A stretch of DNA of 64,000 nucleotides from Vesta saturnalis (taxonomy: Eukaryota; Arthropoda; Insecta; Coleoptera; Lampyridae): positions 7,007,501 to 7,071,500 of the forward strand of contig JARFJB010002087.1 of assembly GCA_036346205.1 (NCBI GenBank), written 5' to 3'. The notes beneath the pieces were generated by a model, which was given only the letters and a program-made list of their open reading frames with translations, was not told the DNA's origin and did no database searches. Positions 31,958-43,855 of this stretch are shown here, in pieces (position 1 is the first letter of the stretch; every line of letters begins with the position of its first letter). The translations under genes and the position numbers were made by a program.

Positions 31958-34465
31958 TGGGCCTACCAATACATATTGCTCTTTGGAACGCCAATGGCAT
32001 CACATATCGCATACCAGAAGTAATAACATTTCTAAACATACACAAAATTGATATAATTCTAGTCTCAGAAACCCATGCAACTTCGAGAACAGTAATAAAA
32101 ATACCAAATTACAATTCATACCTTGCTAATCATCCAGATAAGACGGCCCATGGAGGATCAGCGGTTATAATAAAAAACTCAATTGTACACCACCAGCTGC
32201 AATCGTATTTCACTGCAAAAATTCAATCCTCAAGCATAAAAGTAGAAACTCGCGACTTCAAACTAGTGGTTGCATCGATCTATTGCCCCCCACGACACCC
32301 TATCTCTGTTGAAAAATATCAAGACTTCTTCAAATATCTTGGCAACACGTTCATTGTCGGACGCTAAAAAGACAACCTGGGGATCAAGGTTGATTAACCC
32401 TAAAGGAAGAAATTGATTACAGTCAGCTCACAACCTCAACCTCAATTTCATTACTACTGGAGAACCTACCTACTGGCCTACGGACTTAAATAAGTTACCT
32501 GATCTACTTGATTTCGCAGTGACCAGAGGTATAACAAACACTTATCTTAAAACAGAGTCCAACTTCGATTTATCCTCAGACCATTCACCAATACTGGTAA
32601 CTGTCAGCACAACAATCATCACTAAGGAAGTCCCTGTAAGATTATGTTCCAAGCATACAGACTGGGATCTATTTAGAACACTGTTCGACCAAGAAGTTAA
32701 TCTTGCCGTCAGAATTAAAACTTCGCATGACTTAGAAGAAGCAACTCATTACTTTACTACCCTTATACAGAATACTGCATGGCAGGCTACACCTACTAAA
32801 CCACGAAATATACACGAAACCAACAACATCCCCCGTCATATACGAGAACTTACTGTGGAAAAGCGCACGGCCAGGAAACAATGGCAACGAACCAGAGACA
32901 GAACCGACAGAACCACTTATAACAGGATTACCCACCGTTTGCATGAGACTTTAAAAGAAGCACGCAATGAAACCTTTAAACCATACATAACGCAGCTCTC
33001 GCCAAAAGACCACTCTATATGGAAAACCACCAAAAAATTTAAACGACCCATTGTAGCAATCCCACCAATCAAAAAAATGGACGATAGTTGGGCTAAGTCA
33101 GATAAGGATAAAGCAAATACATTTATCGAACACTTAGCAAACGTATTTGTACCACCTCCAACTCCAGCAAATGACGATATTACGCAAATCAATGATTTCC
33201 TGGACGCACCTTGTCAAATGTCATCTCCACTTAAAGCCTTCCCACCGACTGAAGTTCGAAAACAAATCCGGATTACCAATGCTCGTGAAGCCGCTGGCTA
33301 CGACCTAATAGTAGGAGAAATATTACAAAACCTAACAAACAAGCCTTAGTTTTCCTTATGACCATCTACAACAGTATCTTGAGATTGTGTCATTTTCCTA
33401 TTCAATAGAAGCACGCGCAAGTAACCATGATTGCCAAGCCTAGAAAATAACCAACACAACCTTCATCCTATCGACCCATAAGTCTTCTTCCTTGAAACTA
33501 AGAAAGTATGTGCAAGCATATTTCTAGATATCCAGCAAGCCTTTGACAAAGTCGGGCATAAGGGCTTGCTGTATAAAATTAAGACACACTTTCCGAGTCA
33601 ATTATATCTTGTTATAAAATCTTATCTGAGCGAAAGGACTTTTTAAGTAAAAATTAATGATGCAGTCTCATGTTATCAAAACATCACGGCAGGTGTACCG
33701 CAAGGCAGTGTACTGGGGCCAATTCTCTATTTAATTTTTTACTTCCGACATACCAACCACCCAACACACCGTTATAGCAACGTTCGCGGACGATACAGCG
33801 ATTTTATCCACAAGTGACACGGCAGGAACTGCAGCAGCAAATTTACAAAGCCACCTGAACTTATTAGAAGATTGGTTCGAGCGTTGGAAAGTTACAGTTA
33901 ATAGTGATAAGTTTGCTCAAATAACTTTCACCAATAAACGTACCCAGTGTCCACAATTAACAATCAATAATACGCCAATACCAATTAAATCAGAAGTGAA
34001 ATACCTCGGTTTGCACCTGGACCAAAAATTAACCTGGTGGAAACATATAAAGACCAAAAGGGACCAGTTAAATCTAAAACTTCGACAAATGGATTGGCTC
34101 CTTGGACGACGCTCCTAACTTACCCTATCCAACAAGATTCTGCTATACAAGATCATCCTGAAACCCGTATGGACATACGGGATCCAGCTATGAGGATGTG
34201 CAAAAGCGTCACATACAAAAATACTCCAACGATTCCAGCCGAAAACTCTCCGTATCATAGCCAACGCCCCTTGGTATGTTAGGAACGATACACTGCACAC
34301 GGATTTAAAAATCCCTTATATAGCTGATGAAATTCGCAAATTCTCAAGAACCTACCACACTAATCTTCATGGACACCCCAACCAATTAATAGAAGAACTC
34401 ACCACCCAACCAACAACCAGGAGATTAAAACGACAGTGGCCGCATGATTTACTCCAAAATTAATG
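31957..34465 (+). pseudogene. Jockey ORF2: APE endonuclease and reverse transcriptase, broken
   Basis: Endonuclease at 31957-32600: IALWNANGI (Asn), VSETHA (Glu), GGSAVIIKN, and after a frameshift near 32360, NFDLSSDHSPILV (His). The connector and reverse transcriptase follow from 32600: IPPIKKMDDSWAKS, then AREAAGYDLIVGEIL at about 33300. Downstream the frame breaks repeatedly. Motifs still seen are QQAFDKVGHKGLL (33535), TAGVPQGSVLGPI (33690) and FADDTAI (33790), the metal-binding Asp pair. A deletion removes the segment between motifs 1 and 2 near 33490. The enzyme would copy its own RNA at a nicked target; this copy is dead. Confidence 0.85.
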
Positions 34466-34779
34466 TTTACTAGTGGCTGAACCCTTATATGCTATGATCT
34501 CATCGACCATTTACTTGTTACTTTAAATGTAAAGTAGATTGTAAATTAGCAATTAAATTAAATGAAAAAAAAAATTAATAGAAATAGTGCCGATGTGACC
34601 GCGTCTGGTACATTCTACTCTAAACTAACAACAATATGAAAAGAAGGATCTTATAATATTAAGACAATTGTATGCAGTGACGGTGGTTGCTCAAAAAATA
34701 GGCGGTGCTCTAGGTATTGAATTTTCATTTACCTTTTTTTACTAATAAAATAATTAACATTTATTAATTTTGTTTATAT

Positions 34780-35335
34780 AGGAGTACAAATTTTGCGATT
34801 TTTAGTTTTTGCAAAAATTCCTATTACTTTGTTGTTAAAATCCGGTATGTTGGTGATAAGATCTCGTTCTATAGACAACATAGCAAGCGCAGATGGCCTC
34901 TCTTCACACATAGAATTTCTTAAAAAGGTTTTTATTCACTGTAGAGTTGAAAAACATTTCTCAGCATCTGCAGATGACATCGGTATTGTGATTATTGTCT
35001 CCAGCAATTTGATTGTCTCTTGAAGAACAGCACGTAGTTGGTTTGACCTAATAAATGAAAAAAAGTTCAGTTTTTAATCTCTTTGTATGCAAATGACCGT
35101 ACTCAACAAATACGGGTCAGGAAAATTTGTTCCGTAGTCCTGGAACTTTGAAGACTGGAAAAGGTTTGATGCAATAAGGTGACCTGTGAATTTGTATCTG
35201 GCTCTTGTTTCACTGATTATGGCATCGCAAACTTCTTTGGGTTCTGCTTCTTGTTCCTATGAATGTCTTTATTCGTCTTCTGTTTCGTGTTTCTTGATTA
35301 CTCTTGTTCTCTACATCATCGTCTTCAGGGGCGTA
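34780..35335 (-). pseudogene. hAT transposase C-terminal (dimerisation) domain, ZMYM1-like
   Basis: Minus-strand reading in order: EVCDAIISETRARYKFTGHL (about 35240-35180), LIASNLFQSSKFQDYGTNFP, then after a frameshift LLETIITIPMSSADAEKCFS, a stop, and IKTFLRNSMCEERPSALAML ending in NIPDFNNKVIGIFAK near 34800. The MSSADAEKCFS...RPSALAMLSIE pattern is the hAT C-terminal dimerisation region as found in ZMYM1-like and related insect transposases. The N-terminal catalytic part is absent. It stops about 20 bp before the LTR element. Confidence 0.75.
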
Positions 35336-35354
35336 GTGTACATGGATACGAGTG

Positions 35355-35683
35355 TGCAACGGAAGTTACAATTGTTACCACTTTCAGGTCCGTGGTAAGA
35401 TTCAACACTTCTTTGTTTCCAATTTTCCATGTAGTACGCTTGGATTCACCTTTCGTACTATTTTTCTTACCGGGCTAGCTCAGGTTAAATAGGGTTAATT
35501 TGGAAAAGGTTTTAGAAAGAACTCTCCTTTCACCATGTTTAAGTTTATAATCATAATTTTTAAATCATCAATTAATTTGGAAAAAAAAATTATCTGAGTG
35601 TAAAATTATCAGTTAATTGATACCTCAGTAGGTGTGAAGAGGTTACTCACGTTCAAATAGAATAGCTTTAAAACAAATTACGT
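35355..35683 (-). repeat. 3' LTR
   Basis: Direct repeat partner of 37804-38136; clear but diverged by several substitutions and small indels, so the insertion is not recent. Confidence 0.8.
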
Positions 35684-36219
35684 ATTCTTTTACTCTTCTT
35701 ACAGTTCGTTATAAATTTGACAAGAAATTCAAACTTTCAGTTTTAATTTTATACGTTTATTACATTTACTTCCGAATTATACAAAAGTTTTATAGTTAAT
35801 CAGTAAACAGAAACATAATCCCCCAACTAGACACAAAAAAACTTTATCGGCCAGTTTGTTATCTCTAGATATCTATACCCATAAAAATGAATATCCACAA
35901 TATCGTTTCTTTTCACTGCGAATTCAGATTACACAATAAAAAAATAAAAAACACAGTACCTGTTGCTGTTCATCAAGGCTAAACAAACCGCAGGTTCGTG
36001 CACAAGTCAGCGATCACCTGTCGACGATATTAATAGCTTCTTCGCTGTCGGATTAACGCAGTTTTTCATTCACAAGTAGATATGAAATTCACTCATAAAC
36101 TCCCAACAACTTTATACAAAGCGCCTCATTAACAATACATAAGGAATTGTTTTCTTTTTCATTACCACCACATTGGAGGTTAACGACTAGAGCGGTGTTA
36201 TAACGACGTACATCCAATA

Positions 36220-37450
36220 TATTCCAAGAATGATGGGTGGATTAATTCCCTTGACCATATAAAAACCATAGTCACGGTCGCTCTATCCCACTTCAATTGT
36301 CAATAGGACGTGTTTGTTTACTTTGGATATTCTTCCATTCACTCCTTTGGTGGGTAAATTAATTACATATCTTGGTTCAATTTCCTTATATATCTCTTCC
36401 GACACGAGGGTTTACTGACTCCCTGTGTCTACTAGAAAATGTTGAGTCACCCCTTCCACTTTTCCAAAAACCATCGGTTGATAGGTACTTTTTTCTTACA
36501 TATTATCTATAACTTCTCCTATTTCTGACTCTTCATCCTTAAATGTCGTTTCTTTCTTAGTTGGTAAATGGTTTTCTTCAGATTTTTGAGTTGCTTTGTA
36601 TTGGGGATATCATATTTTGACAAAATTAATTAAATTCTGTTGCTCCTGGTGTTGTTGCTGACCAAGTGGAGCTCTGTGTCCAGTCCAATTTAGTTTACCT
36701 GGTTTTCTGCTGTAGGCTGATCTTCTTCAGCCTCTTCATGATGTCTACGGTCCTCATTATATCTTCTGTGTGGTCCATAATATCCTCTGCCCCTTCTATA
36801 ATTCACGGGATTAGCATTTCGTCTGTTATTTTGCTGGTAATTGTTTCTATTTTGATGATTTATTTTATCCTGGTTTTGTGGTTCTTGTTTCGTATCTGTT
36901 CACAAATCTCCATTTGGTTCTTGAATTCTCTCCAAAATTTCCGTCAAGTTTTATTATAGTTTTGGTTTGTGCGGCATATAATACCATTTGAACATCTCTT
37001 GGAAAATGACCCACGATTGCTCATATTAGCTGCCCTTCTTTTATCATCGGTTCTAAATGTGCGGTTTTCGACACCCAGTACCAGACATGGTATGTGTAGC
37101 TCCCATTTCTCACATCATATAGTCTTGGTGTATTTAGTTGATATTTAATTTTATTTTGTTTCTCCGATGACCAAAACTGTTCCAAAAATCCTTTCTTAAA
37201 TTCTCTGAAATCTTTCCATTGCTTTTGGTGTAGATCAGCGCACGCTTTAGCGCATCCGTCTAAACAGTCCTCCTTTATATTCATTTTTTGTTCTTCTTGT
37301 AGGTGCATATTCATCCAGTAATTTTCTAGGGATTTGAAAAAGTTCACGAGGTGCACAGTTCTCGAACTACCATCAAATTTCTTTGACTTCTGTGCCCCTA
37401 AGCCTTCAGTTCTGTAAATAACCGTGCTTACATTAGGGTTGTTAATCGCT
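36220..37450 (-). pseudogene. gag and partial protease of the LTR element
   Basis: The gag-like capsid segment includes HLVNFFKSLENYWMNMHL (37350), QWKDFREFKKGFLEQFWS and VRNGSYTYHVWYWVSKTAHL (37110). After a stop comes VGHFPRDVQMVLYAAQTKT (37015). A basic Asn/Arg-rich nucleocapsid-like part follows (36850-36730, RRNANPVNYRRGRGYYGP). Further on, HFLVDTGSQ (about 36440) is the aspartic-protease active-site motif. Reverse transcriptase, RNase H and integrase are missing, so this is a deletion derivative. Confidence 0.72.
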
Positions 37451-37803
37451 TTCGCTTCCTTGATTTTTCTTTGATCGTTTCGATCTCTTCTACACTTCTT
37501 TCTACTTTGTTGTCCAAAAATGTCATATTCTGCTCGACAACTCTTTCGTGTTCAATAATCTTCTGGTACATTTTTGAAGTTCATAATCAACTTGTTGTCT
37601 CAATCCTACATGTTGTTGCTGTAATTCTCCAATCTTCTTTCTTGACTTTTGACAACTTGTTTACATTGTTTTTCGAATCTTATTTCTTTCAGTTTTTTTA
37701 ATTTCTTCGTGTTACTCCAGTGATTGATTTCAATTCACTACAATGTGCATGAGATTCTCGTTTTACAGGGTGCTGATTTGGCTCTCACGTTACGGCGCCA
37801 TAA

Positions 37804-38136
37804 TGCAACGGAAGTTACAATTGTTACCACTTACAGGTTCGTGGTAAGATTCAATACTTCTTTGTTTCCAATTTTCCATGTAGTACGCTTGGACTTACCT
37901 TTCGTACTATTTTTCTTTTCGGGCTAGCTCAGGTTAAATAGGGTTAATTTGGGAAAGGTTTTTAGAAAAAACTTTCCTTTCACCAAGTTTAAGTTTATAA
38001 TTATAATGTTTGAATCATCAATTAATTTGGAAATATAAATTAATATCTGAGTGTAAAATTATCAGTTATTTGATACCTCAGCAGGTTTGAAGATGTTACT
38101 CATGTTCAATTAGAATGGATTTACAACAAATTACGT
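37804..38136 (-). repeat. 5' LTR
   Basis: Direct repeat partner of 35355-35683, adjacent to the primer-binding site. An obvious target duplication was not found. Confidence 0.8.
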
Positions 38137-38480
38137 CTCACACACAACACTAGTAACGTGCGAGTATACGTGCATTAAAATAAGTGGAACACAATTTCTA
38201 TAATAATAATAATAGATACAATATCAAGTCTTAAATACGGAATACAACAATTGATAAAGAAATTGCCACACTAAATTATTAGTTAGGAAATATTAAAATA
38301 GACAAGCCTGCACTGATTATTTAGGTAAAGGTCAAGGTCCGACGGGGCGATTGGCCTTATGACATTTACAGCGGTACGATAAGATAAATTCCATAAATAT
38401 ACAAATATTTCAAACGTAAATTAGAATAACAAAACAGTGCCGGACTTAAAAATTGAATTATATTCTAACAATACCAGGAA
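38134..38480. other. Non-coding interval
   Basis: No feature recognised. Confidence 0.5.
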
Positions 38481-39008
38481 TTATAAGAACAAAAAAAAAA
38501 CCAAAAAACTATAACATTCGGAAACTAAATAAGAGCAAGATTGAAGAGCTTATGAAGAATATAAGGGATAAACTGATTAAATTGGAACCAACAACCAAAA
38601 AACTGAGGAAAGAGAAACAAGAATAGGGAACAAGATTGATAAATTATAACATATCACTAGAGATTACAAGGTTAACAGAGGAAAATGAGGAAAGGAAGAG
38701 AGAAAATGAACAGATGAAAGAAAATTGGTATGCAAGGAAAGGAAATACAATTATAGAAAGGGAAATAAGAAACAAAAAGCTTGTAATCTTTTGGTCTAGA
38801 AGAAATGGAAAATGAGAGCGAAGATAACCAAAAGAAAAGATAAAAGAAGTAACAAATAAAATAGGAGTGGATATTAAAACAAAGGAGGATATAATGGAGA
38901 CTAAAAAGTAGGAAGAAAAGAGAATAATAAAACTAGACCAACACTAATAGAATTATTGAATGGAAATCAGAAGTATAAAATACTCAAGGCAACCAGTAAT
39001 CTAAAAAT
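38480..39008 (+). pseudogene. LINE ORF1-like coiled-coil fragment
   Basis: Plus-strand pieces rich in Lys and Glu: KLIKLEPTTKKLRKE, then LTEENEERKRENEQMKENWY (about 38674-38733), RNKKLVIF and GNQKYKILKATSNLKIE (38958-39008). The order, a coiled coil then a compact basic domain, recalls L1-type or hemipteroid LINE ORF1 proteins. Frameshifts are frequent. The coding sequence runs straight into the GA-rich array. Confidence 0.4.
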
Positions 39009-39620
39009 AGAGAGGGAGAGGGAGAGGGAGGGAGAGGGAGAGGAGAGGAGGAGAGGGAGAGGAGAGGGAGAGAGGGAGAGGGAGGGAGAGGGAGAGGGAG
39101 AGGAGAGAGGAGAGGGAGAGGGAGGAGAGGAGAGGAGAGGAGAGGGAGAGGGAGAGGGAGGGAGAGGAGAGGGAGAGGGAGGAGGGAGAGGGAGAGAGGG
39201 AGAGGGAGAGGAGAGGGAGAGGAGAGGAGAGAGGAGAGGGAGAGGAGAGGGAGAGGAGAGGAGAGGGAGGGAGAGGAGAGGGAGAGGGAGAGGAGAGGAG
39301 GGAGAGGGAGAGGGAGAGGAGAGGGAGAGGGAGAGGGAGAGGGAGAGGGAGAGGGAGAGGGAGAGGAGAGGGAGAGGGAGGAGGGAGAGGAGAGGGAGAG
39401 AGGGAGAGGGAGAGGGAGAGGAGAGGAGGGAGAGGGAGAGGGAGAGGGAGAGGGAGAGGAGGGAGAGGAGAGGGAGAGGAGGGAGAGGAGAGGGAGAGGA
39501 GGAGAGGGAGGGACGGGACGGGACGGACGGGACGGACGGGAGAGGAGACGGAGACGGAGACGGAGACGGAGACGGAGAGGAGACGGAGACGGAGACGGAG
39601 ACGGAGAGGACGGGACGGAT
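39009..39620. repeat. GA-rich GGGAGA-type array
   Basis: About 600 bp of GGGAGA and GGAGA units, ending in GGGAC and GGAGAC variants. Strand-asymmetric purine tract. The long open frames are Arg-Glu-Gly or Ser-Pro-Leu artefacts. Confidence 0.9.
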
Positions 39621-40007
39621 CATAAATAAGATGAACTATACATGTTTGAAATCAGTAAAAATATGCTATTTAACAGGATCGGTAGTCCTTAATGTTCGAG
39701 ATGCTTATGACGTTTTTTGCGTGACTAAATTTACTAAAAAGATTTAAATACGTACTTAATAAATAACGATATGTACATATGTATATTAGTCTCGTTATAT
39801 CAAGTTGTCTTAATCTAAAAATTTGTATTTCGTTGCTACAACAATTTGTAAATAACTGCAGCCATTACAGTTTTTTTTGTGAAAATAATATTGAAAACTA
39901 GAATTAATATTTTAAGTGAATCTGTAAAATTTCTTGCACACAAGGTAGTAGATTACATATTAAAGTAAAGATACATTAGTAAATCATTATATCTTTAATA
40001 AGTAGGA
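39621..40007. other. Non-coding interval
   Basis: Nothing recognised. Confidence 0.5.
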
Positions 40008-40385
40008 ATGACATTAGGAATAGCTGGTGCAAGTAGACGAGAAGAGTTATATAATATAAAAATGGAGGGCTTTGAGGAACGTGATGGATTAATCATTGCA
40101 AAAATACCCCAAACGAAGAGAAATATTCAGAGATCATTTGTTGTTATTAACATTGCACATTACATTTCTTTTTAAATTGTCGAAAAGGGAAATGCACTAA
40201 TCAGGTAATTGGAAAGGGTACGTTAGTTGTAGCCACAAGGAAAGTTATCCACAAGAGTCGCACGAGGTTCCAGTAGATGGTATTGAAATTTTTTCGTCGG
40301 CATCTGTTTTCCAAAATAAGCTTCCAGTGACAATTGGAAATTATAATAATTGTACCTTCAATATTTTTTGCACGATTGAGCTTTT
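40008..40385 (+). pseudogene. Tyrosine-recombinase-like (Crypton-type) fragment
   Basis: The N-terminal part of the catalytic domain reads GIAGASRREELYNIKMEGFE, with the position of the first catalytic Arg, then GLIIAKIPQTKRNIQRSF. After a stop follows RKGKCTNQVIGKGT (40181-40222) and, further on, a tail resembling GNYNNCTFNIF (40340-40373). Insect proteins of this type are Crypton-like tyrosine recombinases. The HxxR and Tyr part is deleted, so this is a dead fragment. Identification is from memory of the family pattern and should be searched. Confidence 0.55.
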
Positions 40386-41029
40386 TGGTTTATTTACCAT
40401 ATCTGTTTCCAAGACAGCAGGATATGTCTACTGGTTGCGAGGCCCAACCTGTCGGTAAGTATTTTACTTACCGACGTCTTTTACCTACCAACGCAAAATT
40501 ATATATACTACCTAGGTATTGCGATGGTTATAAATAGGTATAATAGAGGGGGTAGAGTTGTAACGAGTTCAAATATTATATCGTATGCAAGTTCAAATAA
40601 AGTTGAAGAAGTTATACACTTTGTTATGAGAAAATATAATATACAAATATAAAAATATGGTTTTTATACAACAAAACAGGATTTATGGGGTTTGCAAAAT
40701 TTTCAAAATATAAATTCATGAAGCGAATTATAGCATGTGAGATGTCTATTTATGCATAAATTTGTCCTGAGTTCAAAAATGTACTTAAAAAGCAAAACCG
40801 AATTGAATTGAAAAAGTTATGGCATAATTTATGTTTTAGTTAAATTAATTTTTTTGTTTAGACCAATCGAATGCCAGGATCTTTTGTATGTAATGTTAAA
40901 AAAAGATTGAAAGTTATGGTAGCTATGAGAAAGTATAAAAGGAATTGCTCCTGATTTCTCACTCTCTTCTCTTCTATTTTTTTGTGGCTAACAAGTCATA
41001 GTGCGAATAGTGCATTTGTAAACATGTAA
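40386..41029. other. Non-coding interval with a promoter-like sequence
   Basis: TATAAAAGG near 40935 is followed after about 28 bases by CTCACTC, and then by a GTAAGT donor-like site at 41028. This could be the 5' end of the repeat below; otherwise nothing was seen. Confidence 0.3.
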
Positions 41030-41695
41030 GTTAAAATTTTCGTTAACATTATCGGAAGTGAACCGCGAGCAACGTAGAGTCTGAGATTTCAGAAACATAA
41101 CAAAATTTTAAAAACTAAGGTTACCGGTTATTATTTTCGACACTATTGTTTTGTTTCATTTCGAAATTTTGTTCAACATCGGGTGATGTGCATTTTTTTA
41201 TTTTAATAAAATTAGTCTGTTATTTTGGATGTGATGTTCATTTTTTTCTCAAAAGTAATTGAGGTTATAAAACAACCTTAACTTCAAATCGGTATCTAAA
41301 ATAAAAGTGTTAGCAATTATAAAAGTTTATGAAAGAATAAGTCACAAGATTAATTCGAAAAATTAATAAATATTTAAATAAATACTTAAATATCCAAATA
41401 AAATAAAAGTGCAACTATAAAAGAAAATGAGCATATTACAACGTATTTACCGCAAAGAAGATTTACCACAAGTTAGTGAAGCTGGATGAATTTATAGAAA
41501 TTAAGCAGTACTATTTTCTACAGGAAGGTAGTATCATCGTTAGATGGAATGAAGTTTACATCCAAGGTTAACATGGAACAAGCTTAAGGTGACCATGTAA
41601 TGGAAATTTCGAAAATACACGTGAGTTTATTTTGTTATCATAACCCAATAGATTGCATTGATTATTCTTTTGATGTCCTGTATGCATGTATTTTT
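41030..41695. repeat. Dispersed repeat, copy A
   Basis: Same orientation and order as 48005-48665. Shared runs include CATCGGGTGATGTGCATTTT, CGGTATCTAAAATAAAAGTG and TCTTTTGATGCCCTGTAT-like ends. Both copies contain an ATGAGCATWTTA start followed by a short unrelated open frame, and GTGAGTT shortly before the end. Class unknown. Confidence 0.7.
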
Positions 41696-42640
41696 TAAAT
41701 TTCTGTATAATTGTTGTGCGACGACGTGTATCAATATCTGGAAAGGTAATGAACAATGTGATCATAAGTATAATAATTCTAATTTTAATTAAAGTAAAAT
41801 TGTACTTACTAAGAAAAGATCGTTGTTTGGAAACCCAACGCATGCGTACTTGTTGCCAATTCCATAGAAGTCTGGTACACGTTAAAACAAATAATTGTAA
41901 AGAACTATTAAATTATACACAAGAATATTTCCTTGTGTCAAATAAATTTTTATGATTTCACGTTACTATTTCAATTTAACAATAATGAAAAAGTTTAAAT
42001 GTTTTATTTTTATTTGCCTACGAAATTCAAATTGAACCCTATCCCCAAGTAGATATTTATTAAATTTAATAACAATTATATTTATCAATTCATAATCAGT
42101 GCAGTATATTTCACAACAATAAGAACAAAAAATTTGGACATTTATATTTAAAATGTCACTTTTGACTTTTCGTTAATTTAGTAGAAATTAAATAATTTCA
42201 TTGTGGTAAATTTAATACAATCGTGCGAAAAACAGTATGAGCATCACGAATATTAAGGGTTGTACCGGTTTTCGGCTCCGCCTCCAAAGATGGCCGTCGA
42301 CCGGTAAACGTCCCTTACTGTTCTTGATACTCAATATACTATATGTTAATAGGTAAATTATAAAAATTGTTATTATCTAAAATTGAATAAATTTACTTAT
42401 CGTTCTAGAACGCTAAAATACTTACCGTCGTACTTATTCTTAGCAACTAGTAAACAAAACTTACCGTCGTGGAAACAGACGAGGTAAACATCAAGATAGA
42501 GCACAGTCGCGCAAAAATGATGTCTGGAGAATTGTGAGAATAAAAGTTTTTTAAAATCCAGCTGTATTTTCTTATCTTTATGCAAGGACATAACAGGGTT
42601 GATTAAATTACCAGACATTGCAAGAAACCGAATTCACTTT
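41696..42640. other. Non-coding interval
   Basis: No feature recognised. Confidence 0.45.
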
Positions 42641-42659
42641 TTAAAGCAATACAAGACAA

Positions 42660-43370
42660 TAAAAGAAAGTATTTCCTAGAGAAACATGGATTTTTCAAAA
42701 TGGCACCATTGGTCGTTCGTGGCAAGATAGTGATAAACGAAGTGTAAGAAGCATTAAAACCGATGGTAAAAGGTGAGTTACTAAATTCTGTGTGTTTTTG
42801 TGTTACGTCAGTAATTCCCTGCCGTTTCAGGTATATTATTGTTCATGCTGGTTGCGAAGGCGGTTTTATTCCTGGTGCTGATCTAATATTTGCTACTACT
42901 GGTGACTATCATGGTGAAATGAATCAAGAAAATTTTATACATTGGTTCGAAGAAAAATTATTAAAGAATTTAGAAAATCTATCAATAATTGTATTAGATA
43001 ACGTACCTTGCTTTTTAGAAATAAGCTATCTAAAGTGTACCGGGTGGATCAATTAGCGGAGCAATATGGTCACTTCGTTTTACGTTTACCTCACTATCAT
43101 TGTCTTTTTAATCCAAATAAACTAGTATGGGGCATAGCAAAAAATTATTACAATAGACACATTGGTAGGGATGGCAGAACTATCGAAACCTGCTTAAGTA
43201 TGTGGCGAGAAGCATTGCAATTTATAAGTCCCGAAATGTGGCACAAATCAATTAAGCACATAGAAGCGATAATACACGAATGCTATGAACGAGAGAAACA
43301 ATTAAATTTTAAAGGCATTGCTCCTATAGTAATAAATTTGGGCGAAGAGGATGACTGTGATTCAGATTAA
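42660..43370 (+). pseudogene. Spliced DDE-type (Tc1/IS630-like) transposase pseudogene
   Basis: Exon part 42680-42772 reads ETWIFQNGTIGRSWQDSDKR, then a 58-base intron (42773-42830, GTGAGT...TTTCAG). It continues YIIVHAGCEGGFIPGADLIF, GDYHGEMNQENFIHWFEEKL and IIVLDNVPCF, the second catalytic Asp. A deletion and frameshift near 43010-43030 removes the usual segment before YRVDQLAEQYGHFVLRLP. The third catalytic position reads FNPNKLVWGI, Lys in place of Glu. The end, VINLGEEDDCDSD, is typical of this widespread insect family. The open C-terminus and the clean intron show a once spliced gene; catalysis is lost. Confidence 0.78.
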
Positions 43371-43373
43371 CAA

Positions 43374-43855
43374 GTCCCATGTACAGTAGAACTGTTACTT
43401 CGTAACCTACCATTTTATCATGTACTACATGTTTTCACATTAATCAATGATCATACATTGTATTATATGCAAAGGATTGGAAAGAATTAAATGAGGAGCT
43501 TTTTTTACAAAACGCAACATGTACAGATTTCTAAAAAAATCTATCACGGTCCATGTTAGCAGTAGAATATTACAAATTGTCAATTTTGAACAAAGCGGTA
43601 AAAGTTCCATTTAAAATACATGTCAAAGTTAATTTTAGTTTCAATACATAATATGTCCACAGTGTTTACACAATCAAAACGCAGCTTGTCCATGTAGAGA
43701 TTAGTTACGGCTAAAGTTATAAACGTCCATATGCTTGCGTATCTTTGTTAAAACTTTTGAAAAACTTGCTATTGTAGAATCTTATCGATTGCAAAAATAT
43801 TAATACTGGAACGGAGTTCAAAGAAAATAGAGGTAGAGGTCGGTGGAAAAATAAA
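43374..43855. other. Non-coding interval
   Basis: No feature recognised. Confidence 0.45.

Larger units (their letters stand above)
31733..34574 (+). mobile_element. Jockey-clade LINE, 5'-truncated, with poly(A)-like end
   Basis: Carries the end of ORF1, an endonuclease and a reverse transcriptase on the plus strand, in normal Jockey order. It ends in an A-rich stretch at about 34565. ORF1 begins abruptly, so the 5' part is missing. Confidence 0.85.
35355..38136 (-). mobile_element. Ty3/gypsy-like LTR retrotransposon, internally deleted
   Basis: Two direct repeats of about 330 bp (35355-35683 and 37804-38136), both starting TGCAACGGAAGTTACAATTG and ending AAATTACGT, are the LTRs. On the minus strand the 5' LTR is the right one. 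Next to it (37800-37783) lies TGGCGCCGTAACGTGAGAG, a primer-binding site of the TGGCGCC (lysine tRNA) type. A purine-rich tract (35702-35684, minus strand) precedes the 3' LTR. The interior, about 2.1 kb, keeps gag and part of protease only. Confidence 0.8.

Noticed and set aside
38956..39747. 263-codon Arg/Glu/Gly-rich frame and its 218-codon Ser/Pro/Leu opposite
   Set aside because: Both are products of the GGGAGA array and have no complex sequence except a possible LINE fragment at the start.
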